A stretch of 64,000 nucleotides of DNA, taken from NCBI GenBank assembly GCA_030144725.1, contig JASKMD010000010.1, forward strand, positions 3,497,713 through 3,561,712, given 5' to 3'. The position numbers and the translations under genes were made by a program. Source of the DNA: Haematococcus lacustris. Taxonomy: Eukaryota > Chlorophyta > Chlorophyceae > Chlamydomonadales > Haematococcaceae. Shown here in pieces: positions 38,350 through 49,051 of this stretch. How positions within the stretch are numbered: position 1 is the first letter of the stretch; every line of letters begins with the position of its first letter. The notes beneath the pieces were generated by a model. That model worked only from the letters and a program-made list of their open reading frames with translations. It did not search any database and was not told the DNA's origin.

Positions 38350-38694
38350 CACTCCTACAATTTAGTCCCTGCGTTTGTCCCTGCGTTCTACCGACCTTGT
38401 CCGATCGGGCTGAAAATTTGATAAATGGCAGTTTTCAGAAAATAAAACATATTTTTCAAGGAAAATATTTGGAAAAATGCAAAAGCTGTTGCGCTGTGGC
38501 CCGCAACCTATCCCTGCACTTATCCCTGCACCTACGCCCCAGGGCCACAGTGCAGCCGCCTTTGATTTTTTCAAAATATTTTTACTGAAAACTATGTTTT
38601 ATTTTCTGTAAACTACCATCTATCAAAATTTCAGCCCGATCGGACAAGGTCGGTAGAACGCAGGGATAAACGCAGGGACTAAGTTGTAGGAGTG
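38350..38694. mobile_element. CACTC-ended foldback MITE, longer subtype
   Basis: 345 bp with the same CACTCCTACAA / TTGTAGGAGTG ends and GTCCCTGCGT subterminal sequence. The centre is different and carries an extra inverted segment (TGTGGCCCGCAACC / CAGGGCCACAGTGCAGCC). It sits inside the CAGTACTG array with GA duplicated. Probably the same transposase, different subfamily. Confidence 0.8.
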
Positions 38695-38888
38695 GACATC
38701 TACAGTACTATAGGTACCTCCACTCCAACTGCTCACACACTCTGAACTTCAACACGCGCCAAGTGGCGTTGGAGTCGCAAGGACAATCCGAGGCGAACCC
38801 CATCAAAAAACTACCCCCCTAGGATGACGAATATTCGCGCTAATTTGCCTGAGTGTGGCTTAAGCCACGTTTCACTCAGCCAACTCTG

Positions 38889-39800
38889 CAATCAAGTCTC
38901 CCGGTAAAAGTTCCCCCTGTACGGGGGAAGTTTGTTGGCTGTAGATGGGGGAAGTTTTAGATTGCCCAACCGCGCTACTCGACAAGCACGAGCGACTGGG
39001 AACCCACACTACAGCTTCCTGGCTTCCTCCGCACGCTTTAATGCGCAACCTTGACTGCCCAGAGGCGGTTGGGGCGGGCGGTTACTGCCCAGCAAACGCA
39101 GCCCGCCTGGGCCGTTCTTATTTCGATAAGCTCAAGCGCGCAGCCCAAAAGGGACTTGCCAAGGGAGCGGTTACAGGGGATGTAGACAAGGCAAGCCGCA
39201 TCCCCCACAACGCAGGCCAAATCCCCCACAACACCCAAAACTAGCGACGGACACAGTGCCAGACAAGAAAACCGCAGCAGGAGCAGCACCTGCGTTCTGC
39301 AGCTTTTCTGCCTTGGCAGGAGCGCAGGGAGCGGTCAGATGCCCCTGCCCGTTCCAATTCGGAGCAGCGCAAGCGGGAATATGTGGAGCTCAAATGACAG
39401 CCCTGCAGTCAGGTATTCAAACAGCTATCAGCGAGGATTGGCTGCACCATGCTTGTACCTCTGGGGCAACTAGACTAGAAGATTCCTCCTTGAAGCCACT
39501 TCAGGTGATGCAGGTGGAGTACATCAGCATGCAGGACCGCTTTTAGCTGATGCTCCCTTGCGCTTCATGCAATCAGTCGATCAGTCCCAACCCTCTCTTC
39601 TGCTGGCCTAGCAGCCAGACCCACGCTTAAACGTGGATGTGATTTGCGCTCCTATGCCCAGATGCAAGGGTGTGGTGTCTCCATGGCAGGTCAGCCATCG
39701 CTAGTCACCTGCGCTGTAGACTGCGCCATGCACCACCCATGCGCATCATCAAGTGTGTTTGTGTGTGCTGTCATGTAGCCTTCCTGGAGGCCCTCAACGC
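38889..39800 (+). repeat. Left 912-bp terminal inverted repeat
   Basis: Mirror copy of 45888-46799. The inner end duplicates part of a transposase exon (CCHVAFLEALNA), so the arm includes coding DNA of one side. The small open frames here are identical in both arms and have no recognised motif. Confidence 0.9.
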
Positions 39801-39823
39801 AATCTCGCTTTTGCTGGCGACCC

Positions 39824-40080
39824 CTGTGCCGCAGCTGGCAGGCGAGGCAGCTACAGACCTGCCGCTAACGGGGGGGCCCACCCCAATGCAACTGCTAGAC
39901 ACGGGTTAAACCTCTGTGCCGCAGCTGGTGGGGAGGGCAGCCGCAGGCTTGCCGCTGGCGAGGGGGCCACCCCTAGTGCGACTAGCGCCGGGGGGGCCAA
40001 GCTCTGTGCTGCAGCTGGCTGGGGAGGCAGCCGTAGTGCCGCTACACAGCAAGGTGCACCCAGTCACCCGCCCACCCACC
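39824..40080 (+). repeat. 90-bp tandem repeat, three units
   Basis: CTGTGCCGCAGCTGG recurs at 39824, 39914 and 40004. Followed by a CCCTGCCCCACCCC-type minisatellite to 40380 and CAG/TGCA repeats (40420-40680) shared with the 5.07-kb element. No gene seen up to 40920. Confidence 0.85.
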
Positions 40081-40924
40081 CATCTGCATTTTGGTGTTGT
40101 TGTCATGCCTTTGGTGTGCCACCCCATCCCAGCCCTGCCCCACCCCCTCCCAGCCCTGCCCCACGCCATCCCTGCCTTGCATTGCCCCTCCCCTCCCTGC
40201 CCAGCCCTGCCCCACCCCCTTCTTGCCTTGCGTTGCCCCTCACCTCCCTGCCCAGCCCTGCCCCACCACCTCCCAGCCCCGCCCCACCCCATCCCTGCCT
40301 TGCATTGCCCCTCCCCTCCCTGCCCAACCCTGCCCCACCCCCTCCCAGCCCTGCCCCACCCCCTCCCAGCCTTGCCCCATGACCTGACCTGACCTGATCT
40401 GCCTGTAGGTGTGTGGCAGTGCATGCTGCAGGTAGCAGCAGGCTGCAGGTGTGCTGTAGTGCATGAGCAGCAACAGCAGGCTGCAGTGCATGTGTTTTAG
40501 TGCATGAGCAGCAGTGCATGGGCAGCAGCAGCAGCAAGCTTTAGGTGTGTGGCAGTGCAGGTAGCAGCAGGCTGCGGGTGTGCTTCAGTGCATGAGCAGC
40601 AGCAGCAGGTTGCAGTGCATGTGCTGCAGAGCATGAGCAGCAGCAGCAGCAAGCTGTAGGTGTGTGGCAGTGCAGTCTTGTATTAGCAATCAGCAACAAC
40701 TTTGAACCCATCTGAAAAGAATGTTGCATGGTATTAAAGCATTCAAAAAGCTTTTAAAGAGCTTCCGTTCAGTTCCATGCCACACAACGTGATTGTAATA
40801 TGTAAATTGTCAAGATGTAAGGAAGAAAACGGTGGAGGTCATTAGCCGTGTATCCTCTTCTCAAATGATACCTACGCCCCTTGTATGGACAACACCACCA
40901 CGCGGTGAATATGCGATGTGGCTT

Positions 40925-41736
40925 ACACCGCTTAAGCCGTCAGCCGTTAGACTGCTAGGCCGCCCTCCCCCTCAAGGGGTTCGGGACTTTCTGAAACGCA
41001 CTTCATAGCAAGGTGCACAAACAAAGGTGCACATGGGCTCAACATGAAGTCATGCAAGTTCTCATTGTTGTTCTGTAAATTCAAGGCAAACTCCGGCTGC
41101 TCCCTGATGGAACTCGTGGCAGTGCACTCAAAGATGAAATGCATGGCGTCATCCACTACCCCCTCTGTGCATCTGGTGCATGTGCGATCAATGAAAGTTA
41201 CCCCCTCAAACCGAGCCTTCTCCACCCCCAGACCGCTGTTGCCTAACCTGAACCTAGTCAGGCTCGTGCGAACTTCTGTAGAGAGCTGTCTGTTAAGCAG
41301 GTGTGGTGCCATGTGATTGATGCCAATGCCGTCCCCATGCTTAAACCATGCAGCATATGAACATCTCTCCCGATGCACCGTCTCAGGCAGTCTAGGGTCT
41401 CCCTCAAACCCAACCCAACGCCTCCCCCACCTCTCGAGCCACTTGACTTCCATAGCCTTGGTGCCTAGGACCATGTCCGGGCTCAAGGTGAACTCACCCC
41501 CCATCAGCTCTCTGGCGGCAAGCTGGAACTGAGCACTCCAACTAGCCTGACAGCTCCTGCCTAACTCCACATCTGCCTTGATGACCCTCATCAGCAGGTC
41601 ACTGTGGGAAAGTTTGGCAGTGTTCCAGAACTTGCATGCAGCCCTTAGCCAGTAAAGTTGGAGGGGCAGCTGCCACAACTCATGCAGCACCATCAGGCCT
41701 GACACTGAGCTACGTACCCTGGCAGCAAACCTGAGA
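40925..41736 (-). pseudogene. LINE fragment, 3' end only (zinc-knuckle region)
   Basis: Nearly identical to the 3' 800 bp of the LINE at 47128 but without the reverse transcriptase. It encodes the C-terminal region including WGRRWVGFEGDPRLPETVHR and a C-x2-C-x9-H-x4-C motif (CTRCTEGVVDDAMHFIFEC), stop near 40949. Host DNA on both sides (ACACCACCACGCGGTG and AATGCTGCAAACGTGG) is continuous in the related sequence at 41930-42000, so this is a 5'-truncated insertion with a very short duplication (ATGC). Confidence 0.8.
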
Positions 41737-42059
41737 ATGCGCCAATGCTGCAAACGTGGTAGCCACCTGCTACATACCCCCCTTGCATGTATGCATCGCG
41801 GTCATGCTTAGCAAATGCAGGCCTGGCAGTGATCCACACCCAATGTGTCACAGCCAGCTGGACTACGGATGGTACCTATAGTGGAGGCTCACCAGATCCA
41901 GCCACATGCTAGGGTATGGTGCGCCACATGCCCCTTGTATGGACAACACCACCACGTGGTGATGCGCTAATGCTGCAAACGTGGTAGCCACCTGCTACAT
42001 ACACCCTATGCATGTATGCATCCCGGTCATGCTTAGCAAGTGCAGGCCTGGCAGTGATA

Positions 42060-42440
42060 GGTTAGGATGAGATTGGCTGGGCTAGCTAGGGATGGGCTGG
42101 GTTGGGATGGGCTGGGCTGGGATATGCTGGCTAGGGATGGGATGGGATGGGCTGGCTAGGGATGGGATGGGATGGGCTGGCTAGGGATGGGATGGGATGG
42201 GCTGGCTAGGGATGGGCTGGGCTGGCTAGGGATGGGCTGGGCTGGGCTGGCTAGGGATGGGATGGGCTGGCTAGGGATGGGCTGGGCTGGGCTGGCTAGG
42301 GATGGGATGGGATGGGCTGGCTAGGGATGGGATGGGATGGGCTGGCTAGGGATGGGATGGGCTGGCTAGGGATGGGCTGGGCTGGGCTGGCTAGGGATGG
42401 GATGGGCTGGCTGGCTAGGGATGGGCTAGCCTGGCAGTGA
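42060..42440 (+). repeat. GGGATGGGCTGGCTA minisatellite
   Basis: Alternating GGGATG, GGGCT and GGCTAG units, about 20 to 35 bp each, inside the 7.9-kb element. 42440-42770 holds GTACAAGGGTGTTACAAG repeats and no gene. Confidence 0.9.
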
Positions 42441-43248
42441 TAGGCCTTGTCTATCCTTGTCTATTGTCAGTAAAGAGCTTCTATTGCAATTAGGAGCTAG
42501 GCACCTAGGGATGCGGTTGGTTACATGCATGGTATGCAGAGGTTGGGACCGGGTGACTCTGGAATGAAGTCTAGTTAGGTCAGCTCTCAACGGTTAGGGA
42601 TCACATAAGCGGTTGGTTGGATAGCATTACATGACCGCCATGTTACAAGGGAATACAAGGGTGTTACAAGTGGTACAAGGGTGTTACAAGTGGTACAAGG
42701 GTGTTCCAAGTAGTACAAGAAGATAATAGGGGTGTTGCACGTGCCCCTGCCCTCCTAGCTCATGTGCATGCCCTCAGCTATTGATTAGCATGTCTTGGTA
42801 CTGCTGCATGTGTTGTTTGATATAGAACAACCGCCCTATGTGCCATGACTGCTGCAGCTGCCCTGACTCAGCCTCGCCATGCGCCTCAGGCTCACCGCAT
42901 GCCCCCTTGCACACACGGACCATGTGCTGCAGCCAGACAAGCAGCCGGCGATGCTCGATACGCAGCATAGCTTGCTGCTCAACGCACCTATCCCTATCGC
43001 TTTGCAAATGTTGCAGCTGCCGCCCATAGTGCAGCAGCTTGCCGTAGGGGGTTGCTGTGGAGGCCTCAGCCCATGGAGCTGGCTCACCCCTCACCATGCT
43101 GACAGCTGCTGCATCCTCACCACTCCCTAGCGCCTGGTAGAGTGCTGCCTCTTTGAGAAGCTGACGAGCTGACCTAAGCTTTGCCTTGATGGCGTTGCTT
43201 GCTGCGCGCGTGTCCTTGTCGCTCTGACCCATACGGCCGCGTTGCAAC

Positions 43249-44906
43249 CAGTGTTACCAAGTACGACAGCCCGTGTCCTATTAAGTAGCGTATTACCGTG
43301 TTCCCAATACGGTTGGATTCTAGCACGAGCGTGTTGCGAGAGGTAACCGGTTCAAACCCCTGTTAAACCATTTTTTCCCTCCGACGCCGCCAAGGCTGTT
43401 GTTAGCAAACTTAAACGCAAACGCGCACATGCTCCTCCAATGTCCTCCAACAACAATAGGTCCAGGGTGTGTGAGCCACAGGGAATGGAAAGCACACGCA
43501 AGTCTTCATCCTCCTCTAGCATCTTTCCAGCGGCCACACAGTTGGCAGCATTGTCGGAGAAAACTGCCACCACGTCCTCCACTCCCACACGCATGATGAC
43601 TGCCTTCAACGTTTCCTTTAGGTACACACTCGTTTTCTTGTTGTTGCCCGTGTCTATTGCCGACTCCAGCATAGATCCAGATGGGGTGGTGACGGTGGCA
43701 TTGAGCATTGAACGGGCAGATTCATCGGTGTAGCCGTCGAAGGAGACACTGCAGCCAAAGTGGGACCGCTCAGCCCGCATGGGTGCCAGTTGACTGTCCA
43801 AGCGTTGCAGCGCCTGCAGACATGCAACACTCATGCATGTCTGGGTAATGCGGATGCTATGCTGATGCATGCTGATGGTGATGCTGATGGTGATGCTGAT
43901 GCATGGTGATGCTGATGAGAGTAGGAATGTGCATGGTGATGCTGATGGTGATGCTGATGCCAAGCGTTGCAATATGATGATGAGGCTAAGCATTGTAACA
44001 TGGTGATGTTGATGGTGAGCACTATGGTGATGTTCATGGTGAGCCATATGGAATCATCACCTTGGGGACAAGCACCGTTCGCATGTGTTCGCAACTTGGG
44101 GGTTTGTAGATACCAGGGTACACAGCCACCATCCTGAGCAATTTAGCAAGGCCGTCACCTCTGAGGAGGTGAAGTGGCACACCCCATTCCTGGGTCATGA
44201 GGTCAGTTAGCTGCAAACAAATGCACACATGCACGTGTTAAAATGTGCTTGCCATGTGACAGAAATGCTGGTGGTGGTGATGATACTGATAATGAAGCTG
44301 ATGTTGATGATGAGCACAATTCAAGTAGCAAGTAGATGGCGAGCACATGATGACGTGCAAGTAGCAATAGCATGTGCAAGTTGCAAGTACAAGTGGCAAG
44401 TACAAGTCACGCCACCCACCGTGTCATCAATCATCTCCTTGGTCACCACATCTTGCGACGCGTTGCGTGAAGCACGCTGGCGCGATGGGGAGGGCTCCAT
44501 GCCATCTTCGCCGCGGCGCTTGTGGGTAGACGATGCAGCTGAGGCTGCGGATGCGTCGTGTTGCCGCACTAGCTGGACCATCTCTGGGTCGGGGGCCGTA
44601 CATTTCTTGACATCAGTTTTAGAGCCGCTGATGTGCTGTGCGACGCGCGTCACGCTATTTATGCTGGCTGTCCAGGGGCAGCGCTTGCAAGTGACATGCC
44701 ATGCCGACTTGCTAGGTGACTCCTCCCTATGCACCGTATCCCATACTGCAGCGTAAAAGGAGCTGACGCGTCGCATCACGCAGCGCGCAGCTAGGCCCGG
44801 ACCGGTCGTGTCGTATTGTCATATTGCTCGCTCATTTTGAGCCAAAAAGTCATGATTCGAGAACACGAGGAATACGACCGCATTTTGACCGAATTTGGTA
44901 ACACTG
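43249..44906 (-). mobile_element. Nested hAT element with 8-bp duplication
   Basis: Ends CAGTGTTACCAA and TTGGTAACACTG, target duplication GTTGCAAC at 43241-43248 and 44907-44914: textbook hAT. Length 1,658 bp. Minus-strand pieces: BED-type zinc finger (WHVTCKRCPWTASI followed by VAQHISGSKTDVKKC, about 44700-44620), EWGVPLHLLRGDGLAKLL and YPGIYKPPSCEHMR (44210-44070), then the DUF659-like core CSVSFDGYTDESARSMLNAT, VGVEDVVAVFSDNAANCV and SIPCGSHTLDLLLLEDIGG (43790-43430). The catalytic C-terminal half and dimerisation domain are deleted, so it is non-autonomous. Catalytic Asp in DGYTD and SDNAAN are present. Confidence 0.85.
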
Positions 44907-45554
44907 GTTGCAACCCCAGCTCATGCACACTGTGGTGAGCTGCTCCACCTGGGTACGGTACCTACAACACACCGCGCTCAACCAACTGTGCCACACCTCA
45001 CCCTGAACACTCTGCACCCTTGCCATGCCACACACACCTTGAGACTTGACCTTGAACAAGTCAATGTAGAGATGCAACATGTCGCATGCAGCATGCCATG
45101 CCAGGAGGTAGTACACAAACTGCTCCGCCGTGCGCATGTTGCAGTACAGCGCTAGTAGCTGCACGTCAAGGCAGCACACAAAGCCAACCACACCACGCAC
45201 TGCACAAGGCTGGCCGGCTGTTATGTTGCTGGTCTCAGGCCTGAAATAGGACAGCAAGGTCATGTGCCTCACTGTCCACGCCTGCCAATCTTGCTGATAC
45301 TACCGCTGCGTCTGCTCCAGCTCCTGTTGCCTCTGTTGTAGCTCTGGCCGCTGCAAATGCTCCAGACAGACTGAGTTGCCCACTGTCATGCAGCTGTTGC
45401 ACTGCGCCCTCCAACCCTGTACGATCCAGGTATGTATCTGTGTGCTGCTCTAGGTCACGGGTGGCCTTGGCCACACCGGCATAGCTGCTGGGCTTGTTGC
45501 AAGCATCGCCAGCAACACAATGCTCGTAGACATCTTGTGGCACACCTGCAGCAT

Positions 45555-45602
45555 GCACACACATACACACACGCACACACATACACACCCATTGTCGTAT
45601 GG

Positions 45603-45639
<37 letters not shown>

Positions 45640-45648
45640 AATGATGAC
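45555..45648 (+). repeat. (CA)n and (GAT)n microsatellites
   Basis: ACACACAC runs at 45555-45590 and GATGAT at 45602-45645, inside a transposase intron. Confidence 0.9.
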
Positions 45649-45887
45649 ACACACAGCTTTCCTGCATGGCAGCAGATGCATGCGACCAATTACCTGGGAC
45701 GAGCGCACAGATGGGACAATCACTGAATGCTCCTCTGAAGAGTTGGGCCTGTAGGTCTCAGCGCTGTTGCAACAAGCTGGGCATGGAGAGGAGCCGGTCA
45801 ATGGCCCGCAGGTAGTCAAAGAATGCCTGGCTGAAGCTGTCTATTCTGATCTGCTGAGGTGGGTACAAGGCCAAAGGATGGTGAGCG

Positions 45888-46799
45888 GCGTTGAGGGCCT
45901 CCAGGAAGGCTACATGACAGCACACACAAACACACTTGATGATGCGCATGGGTGGTGCATGGCGCAGTCTACAGCGCAGGTGACTAGCGATGGCTGACCT
46001 GCCATGGAGACACCACACCCTTGCATCTGGGCATAGGAGCGCAAATCACATCCACGTTTAAGCGTGGGTCTGGCTGCTAGGCCAGCAGAAGAGAGGGTTG
46101 GGACTGATCGACTGATTGCATGAAGCGCAAGGGAGCATCAGCTAAAAGCGGTCCTGCATGCTGATGTACTCCACCTGCATCACCTGAAGTGGCTTCAAGG
46201 AGGAATCTTCTAGTCTAGTTGCCCCAGAGGTACAAGCATGGTGCAGCCAATCCTCGCTGATAGCTGTTTGAATACCTGACTGCAGGGCTGTCATTTGAGC
46301 TCCACATATTCCCGCTTGCGCTGCTCCGAATTGGAACGGGCAAGGGCATCTGACCGCTCCCTGCGCTCCTGCCAAGGCAGAAAAGCTGCAGAACGCAGGT
46401 GCTGCTCCTGCTGCGGTTTTCTTGTCTGGCACTGTGTCCGTCGCTAGTTTTGGGTGTTGTGGGGGATTTGGCCTGCGTTGTGGGGGATGCGGCTTGCCTT
46501 GTCTACATCCCCTGTAACCGCTCCCTTGGCAAGTCCCTTTTGGGCTGCGCGCTTGAGCTTATCGAAATAAGAACGGCCCAGGCGGGCTGCGTTTGCTGGG
46601 CAGTAACCGCCCGCCCCAACCGCCTCTGGGCAGTCAAGGTTGCGCATTAAAGCGTGCGGAGGAAGCCAGGAAGCTGTAGTGTGGGTTCCCAGTCGCTCGT
46701 GCTTGTCGAGTAGCGCGGTTGGGCAATCTAAAACTTCCCCCATCTACAGCCAACAAACTTCCCCCGTACAGGGGGAACTTTTACCGGGAGACTTGATTG
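45888..46799 (-). repeat. Right 912-bp terminal inverted repeat
   Basis: Reverse complement of 38889-39800, ending CCGGGAGACTTGATTG before the target duplication. The lack of differences suggests recent insertion or gene conversion between arms. Confidence 0.9.
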
Positions 46800-47127
46800 A
46801 ACTCTGATGTTCTTGCATGTGAAACACATGGACACACCCCCTTTTCAAGGCAGTTGGGAGGCCCTGATGTTTAGAGCTTGCTGGCAGCCAAACCATGCGC
46901 CCCGCACGAGGTATCCGGCGCTGAGGGCTTGCATAGTTCAGCTGACCTGAGTGGTGCAAAGACCAGGGCAAGGGTCAAATGTGGTGGTTTTCCGTAATGA
47001 AGAGGGATGGTTTTGTCGAAAGGGCCATGCGTTTATTCAGCAGGCCTGCTCACGTGGTGCACTACGATGATGCCACCGCGACTCACACACCACACAAGGA
47101 CAAGACTCTGCAATTATTCATTAATAG

Positions 47128-48890
47128 ACCCCACAGACCCCAACAAGTACAGAATGCTTGCTGTGAGTAGTGTGTTGTACCGCCTATATGCTAACGTCTT
47201 GCGGCACGTGCTGACTGCCTGGTGCATGACACACAAAGTGCTGCCAGCTGAGCAGTTTGGGTTCATCCCGGGACGCAGCACCATGCAACCCATGTTCATT
47301 CTGCGCCATCTTGTCCACGCTCAAAAGGCTAGCGCAGATGCCAAGCACCGCAAGCTTTACACTGCCTTCATTGACTTCAAACAGGCCTATGACCACATAC
47401 CTCGACAACAATTGTGGGAGCACTTACGGGTTGGGGTCAAGCTGCCACAGCCCTTGCTTGCCTGCCTGGAGGGTCTGTATAGGGATGATAGCTATGTGCT
47501 GATAGATGGCCCCCACCGCACCCCCCCAGTGATTCCGGACCAAGGTGTCAAGCAAGGCTTCCCCATCAGCCCACTCCTGTTTGCTCTCTATGTTCACGAC
47601 ATTAGTAAGGAGTTCCTGGGTCCTGTTGATGCTGTGAGGGTGCAAGGCACACCTGTCACCCACTTCATGTATGCTGATGACTTGACCCTGGTGAGCACCT
47701 CGCCCCACGGGCTGCAGCGGCTGGTCTGCCAGCTTCAAGGCTTTGCAGACAGGAAACACCTTTCAGTCAATGTGGGCAAGTCAAAGGTGATGGTCTTCAA
47801 TGGCAACTCACAAACTGCAGCACCTGCCTGAGAGTTCAAGTACTTAGGCATGCACTTCAACCCCAGCGCCACCCCTGCTTTTGCTGCCACTCATATGAGG
47901 GCTGGCATGTTCCTCGCCATGCGCCAGGCGTGCAAGCGTGCTAGAGAGTATGGGGTCCTGCATGATCCCTATGCCCTGTGTCACCTCATTAGAGCGTTTG
48001 TGCTCCCCTTAGGGCTGTATGGCAGCCAGGTATGGGGCACTGCCTTCCTTGGGCACGGTATGCAGCTCTCCAACCCAGTGCAAACACGCATGCTCAGCTT
48101 TCTCAGGTTTGCTGCCAGGGTACGTGGCTCAGTGTCAGGCCTGATGGTGCTGCATGAGTTGGGGCAGCTGCCCCTCCAACTTTACTGGCTTAGGGCTGCA
48201 TGCAAGTTCTGGAACACTGCCAAACTATCCCACAGTGACCTGCTAATGAGGGTCATCAAGGCAGATGTGGAGTTAGGCAGGGGTTGCCAGGCCAGCTGGA
48301 GTGCTCAGTTCCAGCTTGCCGCCAGAGAGCTGATGGGGGGTGAGTTCACCTTGAGCCCGGACATGGTCCTAGGCACCAAGGCTATGGAAGTGAAGTGGCT
48401 CGAGAGGTGGGGGAGGCGTTGGGTTGGGTTTGAGGGAGACCCTAGATTGCCTGAGACGGTGCATCGGGAGAGATGTTCGTATGCTGCATGGTTCAAGCAT
48501 GGGGACGGCATTGGCATCAATCACATGGCACCACACCTGCTTAACAGACAACTATCTACAGAAGTTCGCACGAGCTTGACTAGGTTCAGGTTAGGCAACA
48601 GTGGTCTGGGGGTGGAGAAGGCTCGGTTTGAGGGGGTAACTTTCATTGATCGCACATGCACCAGATGCACAGAGGGGGTAGTGGATGACGCCATGCATTT
48701 CATCTTTGAGTGCACTGCCACGAGTTCCATCAGGGAGCAGCCGGAGTTTGCCATGACTTTACAGAACAATAATGAGAATTTGCATGACTTCATGTTGAGC
48801 CCATGTGCACCTCTGTTTGTGCACCTTGCTTTGAAGTGCGTTACAGAAAGTCCCGAACCCCTAGAGGGGGAGGGCGGCCTAGCAGCCTAA
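47128..48890 (+). pseudogene. LINE ORF2: reverse transcriptase and C-terminal zinc knuckle
   Basis: Reads DPNKYRMLAVSSVLYRLYAN, EQFGFIPGRSTMQPMFIL, AFIDFKQAYDHIPRQQLWEH (catalytic Asp), DQGVKQGFPISPLLFALYVH and the active-site FMYADDLTLVS (YADD 47670-47681). Then EFKYLGMHFNPSATPAFA, thumb-type helices, and CTRCTEGVVDDAMHFIFEC before stop 48888-48890. A single in-frame TGA at 47829-47831 is the only break. The endonuclease half is absent by 5' truncation. No RNase H seen. Confidence 0.85.
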
Positions 48891-48925
48891 CGGCTGACGG
48901 CTTAAGCGGTGTAAGCCACATCATC
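47128..48925 (+). mobile_element. 5'-truncated LINE retrotransposon
   Basis: 1,798 bp inserted into copy B of the dispersed repeat, with ATTCATTAATAG duplicated at 47116-47127 and 48926-48937. The intact target is at 22415-22426. The 3' end reads GGTGTAAGCCACATC plus ATC, with no poly(A). It carries most of the reverse transcriptase and the C-terminal domain of ORF2. Confidence 0.9.
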
Positions 48926-49051
48926 ATTCATTAATAGCATTATCAGCCATTTTCCCAATAACACTGCCAGCAGCCTTACGGCTGACGCCTTCCGCGATAC
49001 AAGTGTGGTCTTTTTGTTTCACATTTGCAGCCTACAGGCATGCCTAATGAC
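48926..49051. repeat. Dispersed repeat copy B, right fragment
   Basis: Continues copy A (22415-22540) with a few substitutions to CATGCCTAATGAC, after which the two diverge. 49052-50115 shows no supported gene. Confidence 0.8.

Larger units (their letters stand above)
42774..45909 (-). pseudogene. KDZ/Zisupton-like transposase, broken by stop and hAT insertion
   Basis: Exon 45909-45694: FLEALNAAHHPLALYPPQQI and DSFSQAFFDYLRAIDRLL, an in-frame TGA at 45758-45760, then FRGAFSDCPICALVP with the CP-x-C motif. The exon from 45545: GVPQDVYEHCVAGDACNKPS. Near 45270-44990: HMTLLSYFRPETSN, VRGVVGFVCCLDVQLLALYC, NMRTAEQFVYYLLAWHAA and LYIDLFKV. Then, beyond the hAT: AIKAKLRSARQLLKEAALYQ, VRGEPAPWAE and LHYGRQLQHLQSDRDRCVEQ to stop at 42774. 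CP-x-C, N-M-x-T-x-E-x-F-x-Y and the late GE-x-PW segment followed by helices agree with KDZ transposases as I know them. Superfamily call is moderate; inactivation is clear. Confidence 0.55.
38889..46799. mobile_element. 7.9-kb transposon with 912-bp inverted repeats, KDZ/Zisupton-like
   Basis: The arms 38889-39800 and 45888-46799 are both 912 bp and appear identical (the two overlapping reading frames in each translate identically). They start CAATCAAGTCTCCCGGTAAA. AACTCTG is duplicated at 38882-38888 and 46800-46806, and the empty site survives at 22099-22105. The interior holds 90-bp repeats (39824-40080), a LINE fragment (40925-41736), GGATGGGCTGGCTA repeats (42060-42440), a transposase gene on the minus strand and a nested hAT (43249-44906). 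Transposase motifs point to the KDZ superfamily. Confidence 0.85.

Noticed and set aside
38945..39546. Two small genes (99 and 96 residues) repeated at 46142-46743
   Set aside because: They are identical only because they lie in the 912-bp inverted repeats. No motif or codon signal supports coding.
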